From the NCBI GenBank assembly GCA_036677375.1, contig JAVBWO010000024.1, forward strand, positions 186,001 to 250,000: a DNA stretch of 64,000 nt, read 5' to 3'. Below the pieces are notes generated by a model that saw only the letters and a program-made list of their open reading frames with translations, was not told the origin of the DNA and ran no database searches. Positions 1 through 8,861 of this stretch are shown one piece after another. Numbering within the stretch: the first letter of the stretch is position 1; each line of letters begins with the position of its first letter. The translations under genes and the position numbers were made by a program. This DNA comes from JAVBWO01 sp036677375. Its GTDB lineage: Bacteria > Bacillota > Dehalobacteriia > UBA4068 > UBA4997.

Positions 1-44
1 GCCCCACCGCAACACTTTGCCAAAGATAAGTCTTCTTCATTCAT
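1..44 (-). CDS. Unidentified gene, 5' end only
   Basis: The first 14 or so codons of a leftward gene are visible (MNEEDLSLAKCCGG), starting with ATG at 44 behind a G-rich ribosome-binding site (AGGGGGC). The rest lies outside the window. The fragment is too short to assign a function. It is divergent from the transporter gene at 225, so the 180 bases between them probably hold promoters for both. Confidence 0.5.
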   Translation of the reverse strand, partial: MNEEDLSLAKCCGG

Positions 45-224
45 TTTGCGCCCCCTATTTTATTTGCTATTTAAATAAATGCGGTAGGGGCAGCAGTTAT
101 AACCATTGACAAATAATCTTTCCTCCCGTAAGATAAAAAGATAATCTTCACCACAGGTTTCACACTATCTTCTCTATCAATTTCAGGCGGCCGCTGCGGC
201 AGGCCCGCTTCAGGAGGAATCGGC

Positions 225-1124
225 ATGAAAGGTCAAGGGAAAATGGCAGTAGCCGGTATTTTTGCCATGACGGCCATGACGGCTGTTTGGGGGCTGAGTT
301 TCGTGGTAGTCAAAGGCGCATTGGATTTTGCCACGCCTCTTTGGCTGAATGCCATGTATTTCAGCATTGCGGCAATCATTTTTCTTATCATCAATAGGAA
401 ACATCTCAAAGAATACAATTATGGCAGTATCACGGCTTGTCTGGTCTTGGGCGGCCTGCTTTTTATCGCAAACAACAGCCAGATCATGGGGCTTTCCCAA
501 ACTACAGCTTCCAATACCGCTTTCATTTCCTGCTTTTATGTTCTCGTTGTTCCCATTGTCAATTCCTATTATACAAAAAAATTCCCCGGTATGGAAATCA
601 TTTTAGCGGTTATCGCTTTAGCCGCCATCATGCTTCTGTCGAAAAATACCGCCCTGATGCCGGGGAAAGGGGATCTCCTGGTTCTGGTTTGCGCGGTGGC
701 CTTCGGTTTCCATGTGGTTGCCACAGACCGTTTTTTATTAAAACATAAGCTTACTCTTTTAGTAACCGGCCAGTTCGTCGTCATGGCGGTTCTTACTTTA
801 ATCGCCGCCTTGGCCACCGCGCCGCCGCCTCAGGAATGGAGCCGCATCCTGTGGATCTCGATTTTGTTCAATAGTCTGCTTACCACGGCTCTCTCTTACT
901 TTGTACAGGCTTGGGCGCAGCAATATGTCTCCCCCACTCAGATCGCCATCGTTTTTACCATGGAAGCCATTTTCGGCGCTTTCTTCGGCTGGCTCTTCTT
1001 TCAGGAAGTATTCACCGGACAGCAGTACCTGGGAGCCGTGATCCTGCTTTTCTGTAATATCGTCATCGCCCTCTACCCCTCCTGGCAAAATAAGCACCGA
1101 AACCGGCTGATTACAAAAAAATAA
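225..1124 (+). CDS. EamA/DMT-family permease
   Basis: A 299-residue integral membrane protein of the drug/metabolite transporter superfamily, probably exporting a small metabolite or amino acid; the substrate cannot be read from sequence. About ten hydrophobic segments fall into two five-helix EamA halves. The N-terminal half has the family's conserved tryptophan-glycine-serine/proline region in the first helix (TAVWGLSFVVVKGAL), and the C-terminal half has the usual TQIAIVFTMEAIFGAFFGW stretch. The ATG follows AGGAGG at good distance, so the start is secure. It is monocistronic and followed by a strong terminator at 1141. Confidence 0.85.
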   Translation: MKGQGKMAVAGIFAMTAMTAVWGLSFVVVKGALDFATPLWLNAMYFSIAAIIFLIINRKHLKEYNYGSITACLVLGGLLFIANNSQIMGLSQTTASNTAFISCFYVLVVPIVNSYYTKKFPGMEIILAVIALAAIMLLSKNTALMPGKGDLLVLVCAVAFGFHVVATDRFLLKHKLTLLVTGQFVVMAVLTLIAALATAPPPQEWSRILWISILFNSLLTTALSYFVQAWAQQYVSPTQIAIVFTMEAIFGAFFGWLFFQEVFTGQQYLGAVILLFCNIVIALYPSWQNKHRNRLITKK

Positions 1125-1140
1125 TATGTAATACAAAAAA

Positions 1141-1165
1141 GGAACACCGGCGTGTTCCTTTTTTT
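1141..1165 (+). terminator. Rho-independent terminator after the EamA gene
   Basis: A perfect 7-bp stem (GGAACAC/GTGTTCC) with a 4-base loop is followed by seven T residues, 16 bases after the transporter stop codon. A-rich sequence before the stem could make it work on the other strand as well. Confidence 0.85.
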
Positions 1166-1198
1166 ATGGGTGTTAAAAGACAGCATGGATCGATGATA

Positions 1199-1239
1199 GA
1201 AACGGCGGCATTCCGGAAGAGCCGGAATGCCGCCGTTTC
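1199..1239. repeat. Perfect 18-bp inverted repeat
   Basis: Two perfect 18-base arms (1199-1216 and 1222-1239, GC-rich centre) enclose the 5-base loop AAGAG. It lies downstream of engB on the minus strand and downstream of the EamA terminator on the plus strand. There is no clear T-run on either side, so it may act as an mRNA 3'-end stabiliser or be a dispersed repeat instead of a classical terminator. Confidence 0.8.
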
Positions 1240-1275
1240 TGCTCTTCCTGCTCTTCCTGCTCTTCCTGCTCTTCT
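1240..1275. repeat. Four tandem copies of a 9-bp unit
   Basis: TGCTCTTCC is repeated three times exactly and a fourth time with one change, directly abutting the 18-bp inverted repeat. It is non-coding and just beyond the engB stop codon. Such tracts vary in copy number between strains by slippage. Confidence 0.85.
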
Positions 1276-1304
1276 TAATCTTCTAGCTTTCCGACCAGCT
1301 TCCT

Positions 1305-1988
1305 TCATTTGCATTCATTTGCATGCTTCGGTTTTTCATCATCTTTTTGCTCTTCTTTCTCTTCTTTCAAAGGCTTCGGTAGGGCTGCCCGGGATAATAC
1401 CCCGTGTTGCGTCAAGAAGGCTTCCACCACCGCTAAAAGAGCATCTTTGCCGGTACGGTCAACGGCGGAAAAGATCATCATTTCAGACTTGGCCACACCC
1501 AGCTCCCGGCAGATTGCCGCCAAATGCTTGTCTTGAGCACCCCGGCTGATCTTATCGGACTTGGTGACAACCAAGGTGGCGGAAAGACCCTGCACCTTCA
1601 GCCATTCCCACATTTCCTTGTCCTGCGCTGTGGGAGAATGCCGGATATCCACCAACTGCCAATACATTTTGGCTCCGTTGTAGCGGGTGATATAGGAATT
1701 CACCATGCGCCGCCAATCCTCTCGTTCCGACTTAGATACCTTGGCATAGCCGTAACCGGGCAGATCCACGAAATACCATTTCTCATCCAAAAGATAAAAA
1801 TTGATGGTACGGGTCTTCCCAGGCTGGCTGCTGGTGCGCGCCATTCCCCGTTTATTGCACAGGGTATTGATGAGGGATGATTTTCCCACATTGGAACGGC
1901 CCACCAAGGTAATAGCGGGCAGCGTTGCTTCCGGAAACTGTTCCGGCTTGACGGCAGTCAATAAGTAGCATGATTTCTTGATCTGCAT
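1305..1988 (-). CDS. engB: Ribosome biogenesis GTPase EngB/YsxC
   Basis: A TrmE-Era-EngA-EngB-Septin GTPase needed for late 50S ribosomal subunit assembly. The G1 motif GRSNVGKSSL, the T-rich switch I (GKTRTINFY), the G3 DLPGYGYA and the G4 TKSDK are all present in order. The chosen ATG gives the usual MQIKK...VKPEQFP beginning; a longer frame begins at 2036 but has only charged, unconserved residues before this point. At about 227 residues it is longer than typical (about 195) because of a Lys/Glu-rich tail of about 25 residues. It follows lon on the same strand, a common arrangement in Bacillota, with a strong hairpin between them. Confidence 0.9.
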   Translation of the reverse strand: MQIKKSCYLLTAVKPEQFPEATLPAITLVGRSNVGKSSLINTLCNKRGMARTSSQPGKTRTINFYLLDEKWYFVDLPGYGYAKVSKSEREDWRRMVNSYITRYNGAKMYWQLVDIRHSPTAQDKEMWEWLKVQGLSATLVVTKSDKISRGAQDKHLAAICRELGVAKSEMMIFSAVDRTGKDALLAVVEAFLTQHGVLSRAALPKPLKEEKEEQKDDEKPKHANECK

Positions 1989-2109
1989 CTTTTTCTTTTT
2001 CCCCCGGGTCATCTTTTTTCCAATCATCATGTTCACACGCGTATCCCAAAAGCTTGATTTAAAATCCGGATCACACGATTCATTTCAGTAAAAATTCAGG
2101 TGTTTCATT

Positions 2110-2142
2110 AACGGGGAGCGGTTTTCCGCTCCCCGTTTTTTG
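2110..2142. terminator. Strong hairpin between lon and engB
   Basis: A perfect 12-bp stem (AACGGGGAGCGG and its complement) with a TTTT loop is followed by a T-run when read on the plus strand. Both neighbouring genes run on the minus strand, where the trailing sequence is only TTAATG, so it may be a partial terminator or processing site that separates lon from engB. Confidence 0.6.
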
Positions 2143-2143
2143 G

Positions 2144-4546
2144 TTATTTCTCTTTTTTAGGCGTTGCTTTTCTGGCCGGTTTTTTCTTAGCCGCTTCCAC
2201 CGGCGGCAGCAAAGCGATATCCAGCACTTCTTTGGCCGAATTCACCAAATGAAACGTGAGTTTCTTTTTCACATTGGTAGGAATGTCTTCCAGATCCTTG
2301 GCATTATCCGCCGGTAAAATAATGGTGCTGTAGCCGGAACGGTGGGCCGCCAGAATCTTCTCCTTAATGCCGCCCACAGGCAGCACACGGCCGCGCAAGG
2401 TAATCTCTCCGGTCATGGCCACATCATGACGCACCGGCCGGCGGGAAAGCTCGGAAGCCAAAGCCGTCGCCATGGTGATACCGGCGGATGGGCCGTCCTT
2501 GGGAATGGCTCCTTCCGGCACATGAATATGAAAATCGGTGGTTTCCTCAATATCATCCGGGATTTCCAGATCCTTGGCAATGGAACGGATATAGGTAAAA
2601 CCCGCTTGGGCGCTTTCCTTCATCACATCCCCCAGTTGCCCCGTAAGGGTAATCTTACCTTTGCCCTTTAAGGTCTGGACTTCGATGGCTAAAATTTCGC
2701 CGCCCACCTCGGTCCAGGCCAAACCGGTAACAACGCCGATCTGGTCTTCTTTCTCCGCTTGCTGGTAGCGGAAACGCGGGATGCCCATATATTCTTCAAT
2801 ATTGCCGGAGGTTACTTTGGCAGTCTTGCATTTTCCAGAAACGATATCCCGGGCCACCTGCCGGCAGATCTTGGCGATGGAGCGCTCCAGATTCCGTACG
2901 CCGGCCTCCCTGGTATACTCCCGGATCAGGGAACGCAACGCATTCTCGGAAATGGAGATTTTCTCCTCGGCCAGACCGTTCTCTTTGTATTGCTTGGGCA
3001 AGAGATGCCTTTTAGCGATTTCCACCTTCTCCTCTTCGGTATAACCGGAGATGGTGATGACCTCCATCCGGTCCAAAAGCGGTCTGGGAATGCTGGCGCT
3101 CACATTGGCGGTGGTAATGAACATCACCTTAGATAAATCAAAGGGGATCTCAATATAATGATCGCTAAAATTGCAGTTTTGCTCGGGATCCAATACCTCC
3201 AGCAAAGCGCTTGCCGGGTCGCCCCGGAAATCATTGGCCAATTTATCGATTTCATCTAAAAGGAACAAAGGATTCTTGCTGCCAGCCGTTTTCATGCCCT
3301 GGATGATCCGGCCCGGCATCGCTCCCACATAGGTGCGGCGGTGTCCCCGAATCTCCGCTTCATCCCGCATGCCGCCCAAGGAAAGACGAACAAATTTCCG
3401 GTTGATGGAGCGGGCAATGGAACGAGCCAAGGAAGTCTTGCCCACCCCGGGCGGCCCCACCAAGCATAAAATGGGCCCCTTGATTTCTTTGGTCAGCTGA
3501 CGCACCGCCAGGTATTCTAAAATCCGTTCTTTGGTCTTTTCCAGGCCGTAATGGTCTTCATTTAAGATATTTTCCGCCACATTGATGTCCAGGCGGTCTT
3601 TGGTCTGTTTTGTCCAGGGCAGATCCAAGATCCAGTCGATATAATTTCTCACTACCATGGCCTCCGCCATCATTGGCGGCATTTTGGCCAGACGGTCCAG
3701 CTCGGCTTCGACTTTTTCCAGAACTGCTTTGGGCAGCTTAGCCTTTTCGATCTTTTCCTCCAGCTCCTCCACTTCGGCGCTGCGATCGTCCTTATCGCCC
3801 AATTCTTTCTGAATGGCCTTGATCTGCTCCCTGAGGTAATATTCCTTCTGGCTTTGCTCCATCTGGCGACGAACCCGGTTATTGATCTTACGGTCTAAAT
3901 CCAGGATCTCCATTTCTTTTTCCAGAATACCCAAAAGCAGCATGAAGCGCTTTTCCACATCCATGGCCTCCAGGATCTGCTGCCGCTGGGCCAAGGGCAG
4001 ATTTAAATGGGCGGACACCACATCCGCCAGATGGCTGGGATCTGTAATATTGCTGATGGAAACCAACGCATCAGGAGCGGCTTTTTTATTCATTTTGACA
4101 TATTGGTCAAACTTCTCCTGAAGGCTCCGCATCATCGCCAAAATCTCTGTGGTAGGCGATTCTTCTTCACTCCGGGATTCCAATTCGACTATGATAAAAG
4201 GATCTGTCTGCAAATATTGCTTGATTTTTGCCCGGTACAGCCCTTCCACCAAAATGCGTACCGTGCCGCCGGGCAACTCCAGGATCTGTTTGATCTCTCC
4301 CACGGTGCCCACTTCATAAATATCTTGCAACCCAGGCTCATCCACCTGAGCTTCCTTTTGCATCACCAAAAAAATCTCCCGGTTATTCAGCATGGCCTCA
4401 TCAATGGCATTAATGGAGCGCTCGCGTCCCACATCCAGATGAATGACCATATGCGGAAATACCAAAATGCCACGCAGCGGCAGCATGGGCAGATCTAAAA
4501 AATCCTTTGCCGTTTGGCTTGTTTGGGTTGATTGGGTTGTTTCCAT
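2144..4546 (-). CDS. lon: ATP-dependent protease La (Lon)
   Basis: An 800-residue LonA protease that degrades misfolded and regulatory proteins in the cytoplasm. In order it has the N-terminal substrate-binding LON domain (PMLPLRGILVFPHM), a central coiled-coil, an AAA+ module with Walker A GPPGVGKTSLARS and Walker B LFLLDEIDK, and the C-terminal serine-lysine protease domain with the catalytic serine in PKDGPSAGITMA and the lysine in GGIKEKILAAHR. The ATG at 4546 follows GGAGGTG; the frame extends 27 codons further without a ribosome-binding site. The C-terminus carries an extra lysine/proline-rich tail. A terminator at 4678 separates it from clpX, so it should have its own promoter. Confidence 0.96.
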   Translation of the reverse strand: METTQSTQTSQTAKDFLDLPMLPLRGILVFPHMVIHLDVGRERSINAIDEAMLNNREIFLVMQKEAQVDEPGLQDIYEVGTVGEIKQILELPGGTVRILVEGLYRAKIKQYLQTDPFIIVELESRSEEESPTTEILAMMRSLQEKFDQYVKMNKKAAPDALVSISNITDPSHLADVVSAHLNLPLAQRQQILEAMDVEKRFMLLLGILEKEMEILDLDRKINNRVRRQMEQSQKEYYLREQIKAIQKELGDKDDRSAEVEELEEKIEKAKLPKAVLEKVEAELDRLAKMPPMMAEAMVVRNYIDWILDLPWTKQTKDRLDINVAENILNEDHYGLEKTKERILEYLAVRQLTKEIKGPILCLVGPPGVGKTSLARSIARSINRKFVRLSLGGMRDEAEIRGHRRTYVGAMPGRIIQGMKTAGSKNPLFLLDEIDKLANDFRGDPASALLEVLDPEQNCNFSDHYIEIPFDLSKVMFITTANVSASIPRPLLDRMEVITISGYTEEEKVEIAKRHLLPKQYKENGLAEEKISISENALRSLIREYTREAGVRNLERSIAKICRQVARDIVSGKCKTAKVTSGNIEEYMGIPRFRYQQAEKEDQIGVVTGLAWTEVGGEILAIEVQTLKGKGKITLTGQLGDVMKESAQAGFTYIRSIAKDLEIPDDIEETTDFHIHVPEGAIPKDGPSAGITMATALASELSRRPVRHDVAMTGEITLRGRVLPVGGIKEKILAAHRSGYSTIILPADNAKDLEDIPTNVKKKLTFHLVNSAKEVLDIALLPPVEAAKKKPARKATPKKEK

Positions 4547-4677
4547 GGGTACACCTCCAACGATTCCCCTGTTGCTGCTTCGTATTTTACCATATATACA
4601 ACACAATGGCAAAAGAATACTTCGCAATATTCTATGAAAATCATGTGCAGGGGTGAATATCTCATGCGTCTGATTTT

Positions 4678-4706
4678 AAAAAAGGCGGTCTTGCGACCGC
4701 CTTTTT
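4678..4706 (-). terminator. Terminator between clpX and lon
   Basis: A GGCGGTC/GACCGCC stem with a 4-base loop is flanked by A-runs and T-runs on both sides. On the minus strand it lies about 130 bases after the clpX stop codon and ends in TTTTTT, so it should terminate clpX transcription before lon. Confidence 0.85.
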
Positions 4707-4834
4707 GTTCATTTCATTTTTTCAATCTATTTTGTCCGACTTTGTCCTCTATTATGCCATGTTTTCATCCTGCGCTATGCATTTATTCTATGCTTTCCGC
4801 TTTCCCGTTGCTATCGGAAACCATGCGTCATGCC

Positions 4835-6106
4835 TTATGCCGTTTCATCTTCTTCTTTGGAATTGGAAGAAGAAGCGGTCACAAAAAGCGGTTTTTCTTT
4901 ATTTTCTACCGTTTCCTTGGTCACGATACATTTTTCGATATCCAGCCGGGAAGGAATCTCAAACATGGTTTCCATCATGATCTCTTCAAAAATGGCACGT
5001 AGGCCACGGGCGCCGGTTTTCCGCTTCATGGCAATCCTGGCTGCGGTACGCAACGCTTCTTCCTGGAATTCCAGGGTTACGCCGTCCATCTCAAAGAGCT
5101 TAACATACTGTTTGGTCAAAGCATTCCGCGGTTCCTTCAGAACTGAAACCAAGGCATCCTCGTCTAAAGCGTCCAAAGTCACCACAATGGGCACACGGCC
5201 GACAAATTCCGGAATCAGCCCGAATTTCAAAAGATCGTCCGGCATGATCTTAGCTAAGATCTCTCCCACATTCTCATCTTTGCGGCTCTTGATATCGGCG
5301 CCAAAGCCCATGCTCTTGGCATCGGTACGACTTTTAATGATTTTTTCAATACCGCAAAAGGCCCCGCCCACAATAAACAGAATATTAGTGGTATTGATGG
5401 GGATAAACTCTTGATGCGGATGCTTTCTGCCGCCTTGGGGTGGCACATTGGCCACCGTGCCCTCCAGGATCTTCAAAAGGGTCTGCTGCACCCCTTCGCC
5501 AGAAACATCCCGGGTAATGGAGGGATTCTCGGATTTGCGGGCGATCTTATCGATTTCGTCAATATAGATGATGCCTTTTTCCGCCCGTTCCACGTCGTAA
5601 TCCGCCGCCTGAATCAGCTTCAAAAGGATATTTTCCACGTCTTCTCCCACATAGCCTGCTTCCGTCAAAGAAGTAGCGTCGGCTACCGCAAAAGGCACCT
5701 GAAGGATCTTGGCCAAGGTTTCGGCCAGCAGGGTCTTACCGCTGCCGGTAGGGCCAAGCATGAGAATATTGCTTTTCTGCAACTCTACATCTTTGGCTTC
5801 ATGACCATACTGAATGCGTTTATAATGGTTATAAACTGCCACTGCCAGAGCCTTTTTAGCTCGCTCCTGTCCAATGACATACTCATCCAAGGTCGCTTTG
5901 ATCTCCATGGGTTTGGGCAGGTTCATGATCTCTTCGGCGGGGCTTTCCATAAAATCTTCCCCTACGATCTCGCTGCAGAGTTCGACACATTCATTGCAAA
6001 TATAGACCCCAGGACCGGCAACCAGTTTTTTGACCTGGCTTTGGCTTTTGCCGCAAAAAGAGCATTTGATTGGGGTTTTGTCGTTTGTATTTTCCTTAAC
6101 CAATTG
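4835..6106 (-). CDS. clpX: ATP-dependent Clp protease ATPase subunit ClpX
   Basis: The AAA+ unfoldase that recognises tagged or damaged proteins and feeds them into ClpP. The N-terminal zinc-binding domain has the four cysteines (CSFCGKS and ICNECVELC). The AAA+ core has Walker A GPTGSGKTLLAETLA, Walker B IIYIDEIDKIA and the IGF-type ClpP-binding loop region (KSMGFGADI in this variant). About 423 residues, the normal size. Start is ambiguous: a GTG at 6112 overlaps the ribosome-binding site, while the TTG at 6106 is well spaced behind AGAGGTGG and is preferred. It directly follows clpP with a 20-base gap, implying one operon. Confidence 0.95.
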   Translation of the reverse strand, partial: QLVKENTNDKTPIKCSFCGKSQSQVKKLVAGPGVYICNECVELCSEIVGEDFMESPAEEIMNLPKPMEIKATLDEYVIGQERAKKALAVAVYNHYKRIQYGHEAKDVELQKSNILMLGPTGSGKTLLAETLAKILQVPFAVADATSLTEAGYVGEDVENILLKLIQAADYDVERAEKGIIYIDEIDKIARKSENPSITRDVSGEGVQQTLLKILEGTVANVPPQGGRKHPHQEFIPINTTNILFIVGGAFCGIEKIIKSRTDAKSMGFGADIKSRKDENVGEILAKIMPDDLLKFGLIPEFVGRVPIVVTLDALDEDALVSVLKEPRNALTKQYVKLFEMDGVTLEFQEEALRTAARIAMKRKTGARGLRAIFEEIMMETMFEIPSRLDIEKCIVTKETVENKEKPLFVTASSSNSKEEDETA

Positions 6107-6126
6107 CACCACCTCTTAATGGGTTT

Positions 6127-6714
6127 TTATTTGTGCCGTTCGATCACTTCATCAATGATGCCGTATTCTTTCGCTTCCTCCGCCGTCATAAAGAAATCCC
6201 GATCCGTATCATGAGAGATTTTCTTTAAGGGCTGCCCCGTACGCTCCGCCATAATCATGTTCAACCTGTCGCGCAAGCGGATGATGTGTCTGGCATGGAT
6301 TTCGATGTCCACGGCCTGGCCCTGGGTCCCTCCAAGAGGCTGATGGATCATGATCTCGCTGTTGGGAAGGGCGAATCGTTTGCCTTTTGCCCCGGCGCAA
6401 AGCAGGAAAGCCCCCATGCTTGCCGCCATCCCAATGCAAATTGTAGAAACATCCGGCCTAATATACTGCATGGTATCAAAAATGGCCATCCCGGCTGAAA
6501 TAGAACCGCCGGGACTATGGATGTAGAGGTGAATATCCTTTTCCGGATCCTCCGCTTCCAAAAACAGCATTTGAGCGATGACCAGATTCGCCACATTGTC
6601 ATCGATCTGTGTTCCTAAAAAAACAACCCTGTCTTTCAGTAACCGAGAGTAGATATCATAAGATCTCTCTCCACGGTTGGTTTGCTCGATAACCATCGGA
6701 ACCAGAACATTCAT
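6127..6714 (-). CDS. clpP: ATP-dependent Clp protease proteolytic subunit
   Basis: A 195-residue serine peptidase that forms the two-ring ClpP barrel. The catalytic serine is in GMAASMGAFLL, the histidine in MIHQPLGG, and the aspartate in the DRDFFM region. The N-terminal axial-loop start (VPMVIEQTNRGERSYDIYS) is typical. It lies between tig and clpX on the same strand, the classic tig-clpP-clpX order. Confidence 0.97.
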   Translation of the reverse strand: MNVLVPMVIEQTNRGERSYDIYSRLLKDRVVFLGTQIDDNVANLVIAQMLFLEAEDPEKDIHLYIHSPGGSISAGMAIFDTMQYIRPDVSTICIGMAASMGAFLLCAGAKGKRFALPNSEIMIHQPLGGTQGQAVDIEIHARHIIRLRDRLNMIMAERTGQPLKKISHDTDRDFFMTAEEAKEYGIIDEVIERHK

Positions 6715-6802
6715 TTGACAATCTCCTCTCTTTCACCGGTTCTTGACCGGCGCCACAGGCTCCACCCTATGTTATACCCGGCGCCGCGTCGCATTATACT
6801 GT

Positions 6803-8104
6803 CTATTTTTCGTTGATTTTGGCATTATCACAGATGAAATCCATGGCTTTGCTCAAACTGAGATTTTCCAGCAGGTAATCCATACGGCCGGTCTTCTCGA
6901 AGGCTTCCCGGACTTTATCAGCGGGTTGGTTATAAGCTTGGGCAATCTCTTCCAAGGTTTTCGTGATATCTTCCTCGGAGGGCTTGATGTTTTCCGCTTT
7001 GACGATGGCTTCCAAAACCAGATCTTGTTTCACGTTGACTTCCGCTCTTTCGCGGTTCTGTTCCCGCAGGGTTTCCATGGTAGAACCGGTGTATTGGAAG
7101 AACATATCCAAGCTCATGCCCTGGTATTGCAGGCGTTGCTGAAACTCTTCTACCAAAGAGTCGATGCGCCGTTCGATCATGACCGCGGGGATGTCCACTT
7201 CGGCATTATCCATGGCGATCTTGACAGCATCAGATTTGGCTTTCGCTTCGGCATCCTTCACCGCTTTTTCTGTCAAATCTTTTTGGACATGCTCCTTGAG
7301 CTGGGCAACGGTATCACATTCCTCACTGACTTCTTTCACAAAATCGTCATTTAATTCCGGCATAAATTTCCGGCGGGCGCTTCTCAGCTTCACTTTGAAA
7401 CAGGCGGGTTTGCCGGCCAGGTCTTCTTTATGATAATCTTCCGGGAAGGTAACATTAACATCTCTTTCTTCGCCGATCTTCATGCCGAGCATTTGCTCTT
7501 CAAAACCGGGAATAAAGGTGTTGGAGCCGATCATCAGGGCATAATCTTCGGCGCTACCCCCTTCAAAGGCCTCGCCGTCTACAAAACCCTGAAAATCAAT
7601 CATGGTGGTATCGCCGTTTTCAATGGCGGCGTCATCCGCGATGCTATCCATCTTTGCTACTCTGTCCCGCATATGATCAATTTCTTTTTCCACATCTTCG
7701 TCGGTGGGCAGGTTGACGATTTTTTCGACTTCCACGCCCTGATACATTCCCAAGGTGACCTCAGGCTTCACAGTAACGGTAGCTTTAAAAATAACATCTT
7801 TGCCTTTTTCCAGCTGCACCATTTCCACTTGCGGCTGATCCACTACATCTACGTTATTCTCTTCCACCGCTTGAGGATAAACCTCCGGAACAATGATTTC
7901 GGCGGCTTCTTCCAGTAAAACCGCGTCTCCCACATAGTTTTCCAAAACAGCCTTGGGTACTTTACCTTTGCGGAAACCGGGAATATTCACTTGGTTTGCT
8001 ACTTTTTTGACCGCTTTTTCCAAAGCGAGATCCAATTGCGCAGCAGGAACGGTAATCTCCATGGCAACAACATTTTTTTCCGGTTTCTCTAAAGCAACCT
8101 TCAT
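6803..8104 (-). CDS. tig: Trigger factor (ribosome-associated chaperone, peptidyl-prolyl isomerase)
   Basis: A 433-residue nascent-chain chaperone. The ribosome-binding signature GFRKGKVPK is near residue 43, the FKBP-type isomerase domain is central (about 150-245, GDTTMIDFQGFVDGEAFEGG), and the C-terminal helical arms follow. The ATG sits 7 bases behind GGAGG. It is the first gene of the tig-clpP-clpX group, about 90 bases before clpP, and lies just downstream of the tRNA cluster on the same strand. Confidence 0.96.
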   Translation of the reverse strand: MKVALEKPEKNVVAMEITVPAAQLDLALEKAVKKVANQVNIPGFRKGKVPKAVLENYVGDAVLLEEAAEIIVPEVYPQAVEENNVDVVDQPQVEMVQLEKGKDVIFKATVTVKPEVTLGMYQGVEVEKIVNLPTDEDVEKEIDHMRDRVAKMDSIADDAAIENGDTTMIDFQGFVDGEAFEGGSAEDYALMIGSNTFIPGFEEQMLGMKIGEERDVNVTFPEDYHKEDLAGKPACFKVKLRSARRKFMPELNDDFVKEVSEECDTVAQLKEHVQKDLTEKAVKDAEAKAKSDAVKIAMDNAEVDIPAVMIERRIDSLVEEFQQRLQYQGMSLDMFFQYTGSTMETLREQNRERAEVNVKQDLVLEAIVKAENIKPSEEDITKTLEEIAQAYNQPADKVREAFEKTGRMDYLLENLSLSKAMDFICDNAKINEK

Positions 8105-8200
8105 GATTTTTCCTCCTCAACTCGACGGTTCGTTTTTAAATTTTTCAGCGGCAACCTGGCGGCGCCCTTATGCAAACCCTATATACCGGGGATCATATAC

Positions 8201-8282
8201 TGGTGCGGGAGAAGGGACTTGAACCCTTACGGTCACCCGCCAGATCCTAAGTCTGGTGCGTCTGCCATTCCGCCACTCCCGC
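8201..8282 (-). tRNA. tRNA-Leu (anticodon UAG)
   Basis: A class II tRNA cloverleaf with acceptor GCGGGAG/CTCCCGC, a leucine-type D-arm, anticodon loop CTTAGGA, a long variable arm, T-loop TTCAAGT and an encoded CCA end. It is the last member of a four-tRNA minus-strand cluster. Confidence 0.95.
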
Positions 8283-8330
8283 ATTGTGAGCTAACAGGTA
8301 AATATTATCATAAAATCACGCATAGCGCAA

Positions 8331-8366
8331 GAAGGCCTTGCAGCAGATGTTGCAAGGCCTTCTTTT
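8331..8366. terminator. Hairpin between tRNA-Lys and tRNA-Leu
   Basis: A 12-bp perfect stem (GAAGGCCTTGCA/TGCAAGGCCTTC) with an 8-base loop. The better T-run is on the plus strand (CTTCTTTTC); on the minus strand it may be a weak terminator or an RNA processing element separating tRNA-Lys from tRNA-Leu. Confidence 0.55.
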
Positions 8367-8367
8367 C

Positions 8368-8443
8368 TGGTGAGCCATCGGCGACTCGAACGCCGGACAC
8401 CCTGATTAAAAGTCAGGTGCTCTACCTACTGAGCTAATGGCTC
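8368..8443 (-). tRNA. tRNA-Lys (anticodon UUU)
   Basis: A full cloverleaf with acceptor GAGCCAT/ATGGCTC, anticodon loop CTTTTAA and T-loop TTCGAGT, CCA encoded. It lies 4 bases from tRNA-Gln in the same cluster. Confidence 0.95.
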
Positions 8444-8447
8444 ATAC

Positions 8448-8523
8448 TGGCTGGGGCGGCTGGATTCGAACCAACGGAATGCCGATTCCAAAGACCGGTG
8501 CCTTACCGCTTGGCTACGCCCCA
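8448..8523 (-). tRNA. tRNA-Gln (anticodon UUG)
   Basis: A cloverleaf with acceptor TGGGGCG/CGCCCCA, anticodon loop CTTTGGA and T-loop TTCGAAT, CCA encoded. Adjacent to tRNA-His and tRNA-Lys. Confidence 0.95.
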
Positions 8524-8526
8524 GTG

Positions 8527-8602
8527 TGGGGTGGATAGAGGGGATCGAACCCTCGAGTGCCGGAGCCACAATCCGGAGCGTTAACCACTTCGCCATATCC
8601 AC
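8527..8602 (-). tRNA. tRNA-His (anticodon GUG)
   Basis: A cloverleaf with acceptor GTGGATA/TATCCAC, anticodon loop TTGTGGC, T-loop TTCGATC, discriminator C and encoded CCA. A G is encoded just before the 5' end (position 8603), the expected G-1 identity element of histidine tRNA. It is the first tRNA of the cluster. Confidence 0.95.
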
Positions 8603-8808
8603 CAAAACAAGCAAGAGTAATTTTAACAAACTATACCTAAAATGTCAACACTTATTCCAAAGATTTTTAAACAGAATAAACAAAAAACCGTATTCCAATA
8701 AGTTATTTCAAAAGATCGCGCCAGAATGCTGCTATCACCGGCAAAATCTAAAGAAATTTTGATTTTAAAAGTGGTTTATATTAAATTTTTGATTTTATTC
8801 TTAATAAG

Positions 8809-8844
8809 AATCCGGAGCCGGGCATTGCCGTCCAGCTCCGGATT
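8809..8844 (-). terminator. Probable terminator after the surface-protein gene
   Basis: A 10-bp perfect stem (AATCCGGAGC/GCTCCGGATT) with a 16-base loop lies 18 bases past the stop codon of the gene ending at 8862. The trailing sequence on the minus strand is TCTTATT, so the T-run is weak. The rest of 8603-8808 is AT-rich and shows no gene. Confidence 0.6.
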
Positions 8845-8861
8845 AGCAAAGAACAGAGATC

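Noticed and set aside
8426..8762. Open frames across the tRNA-Gln/His genes
   Set aside because: They are translations of tRNA sequence; the cloverleaf structures are complete.
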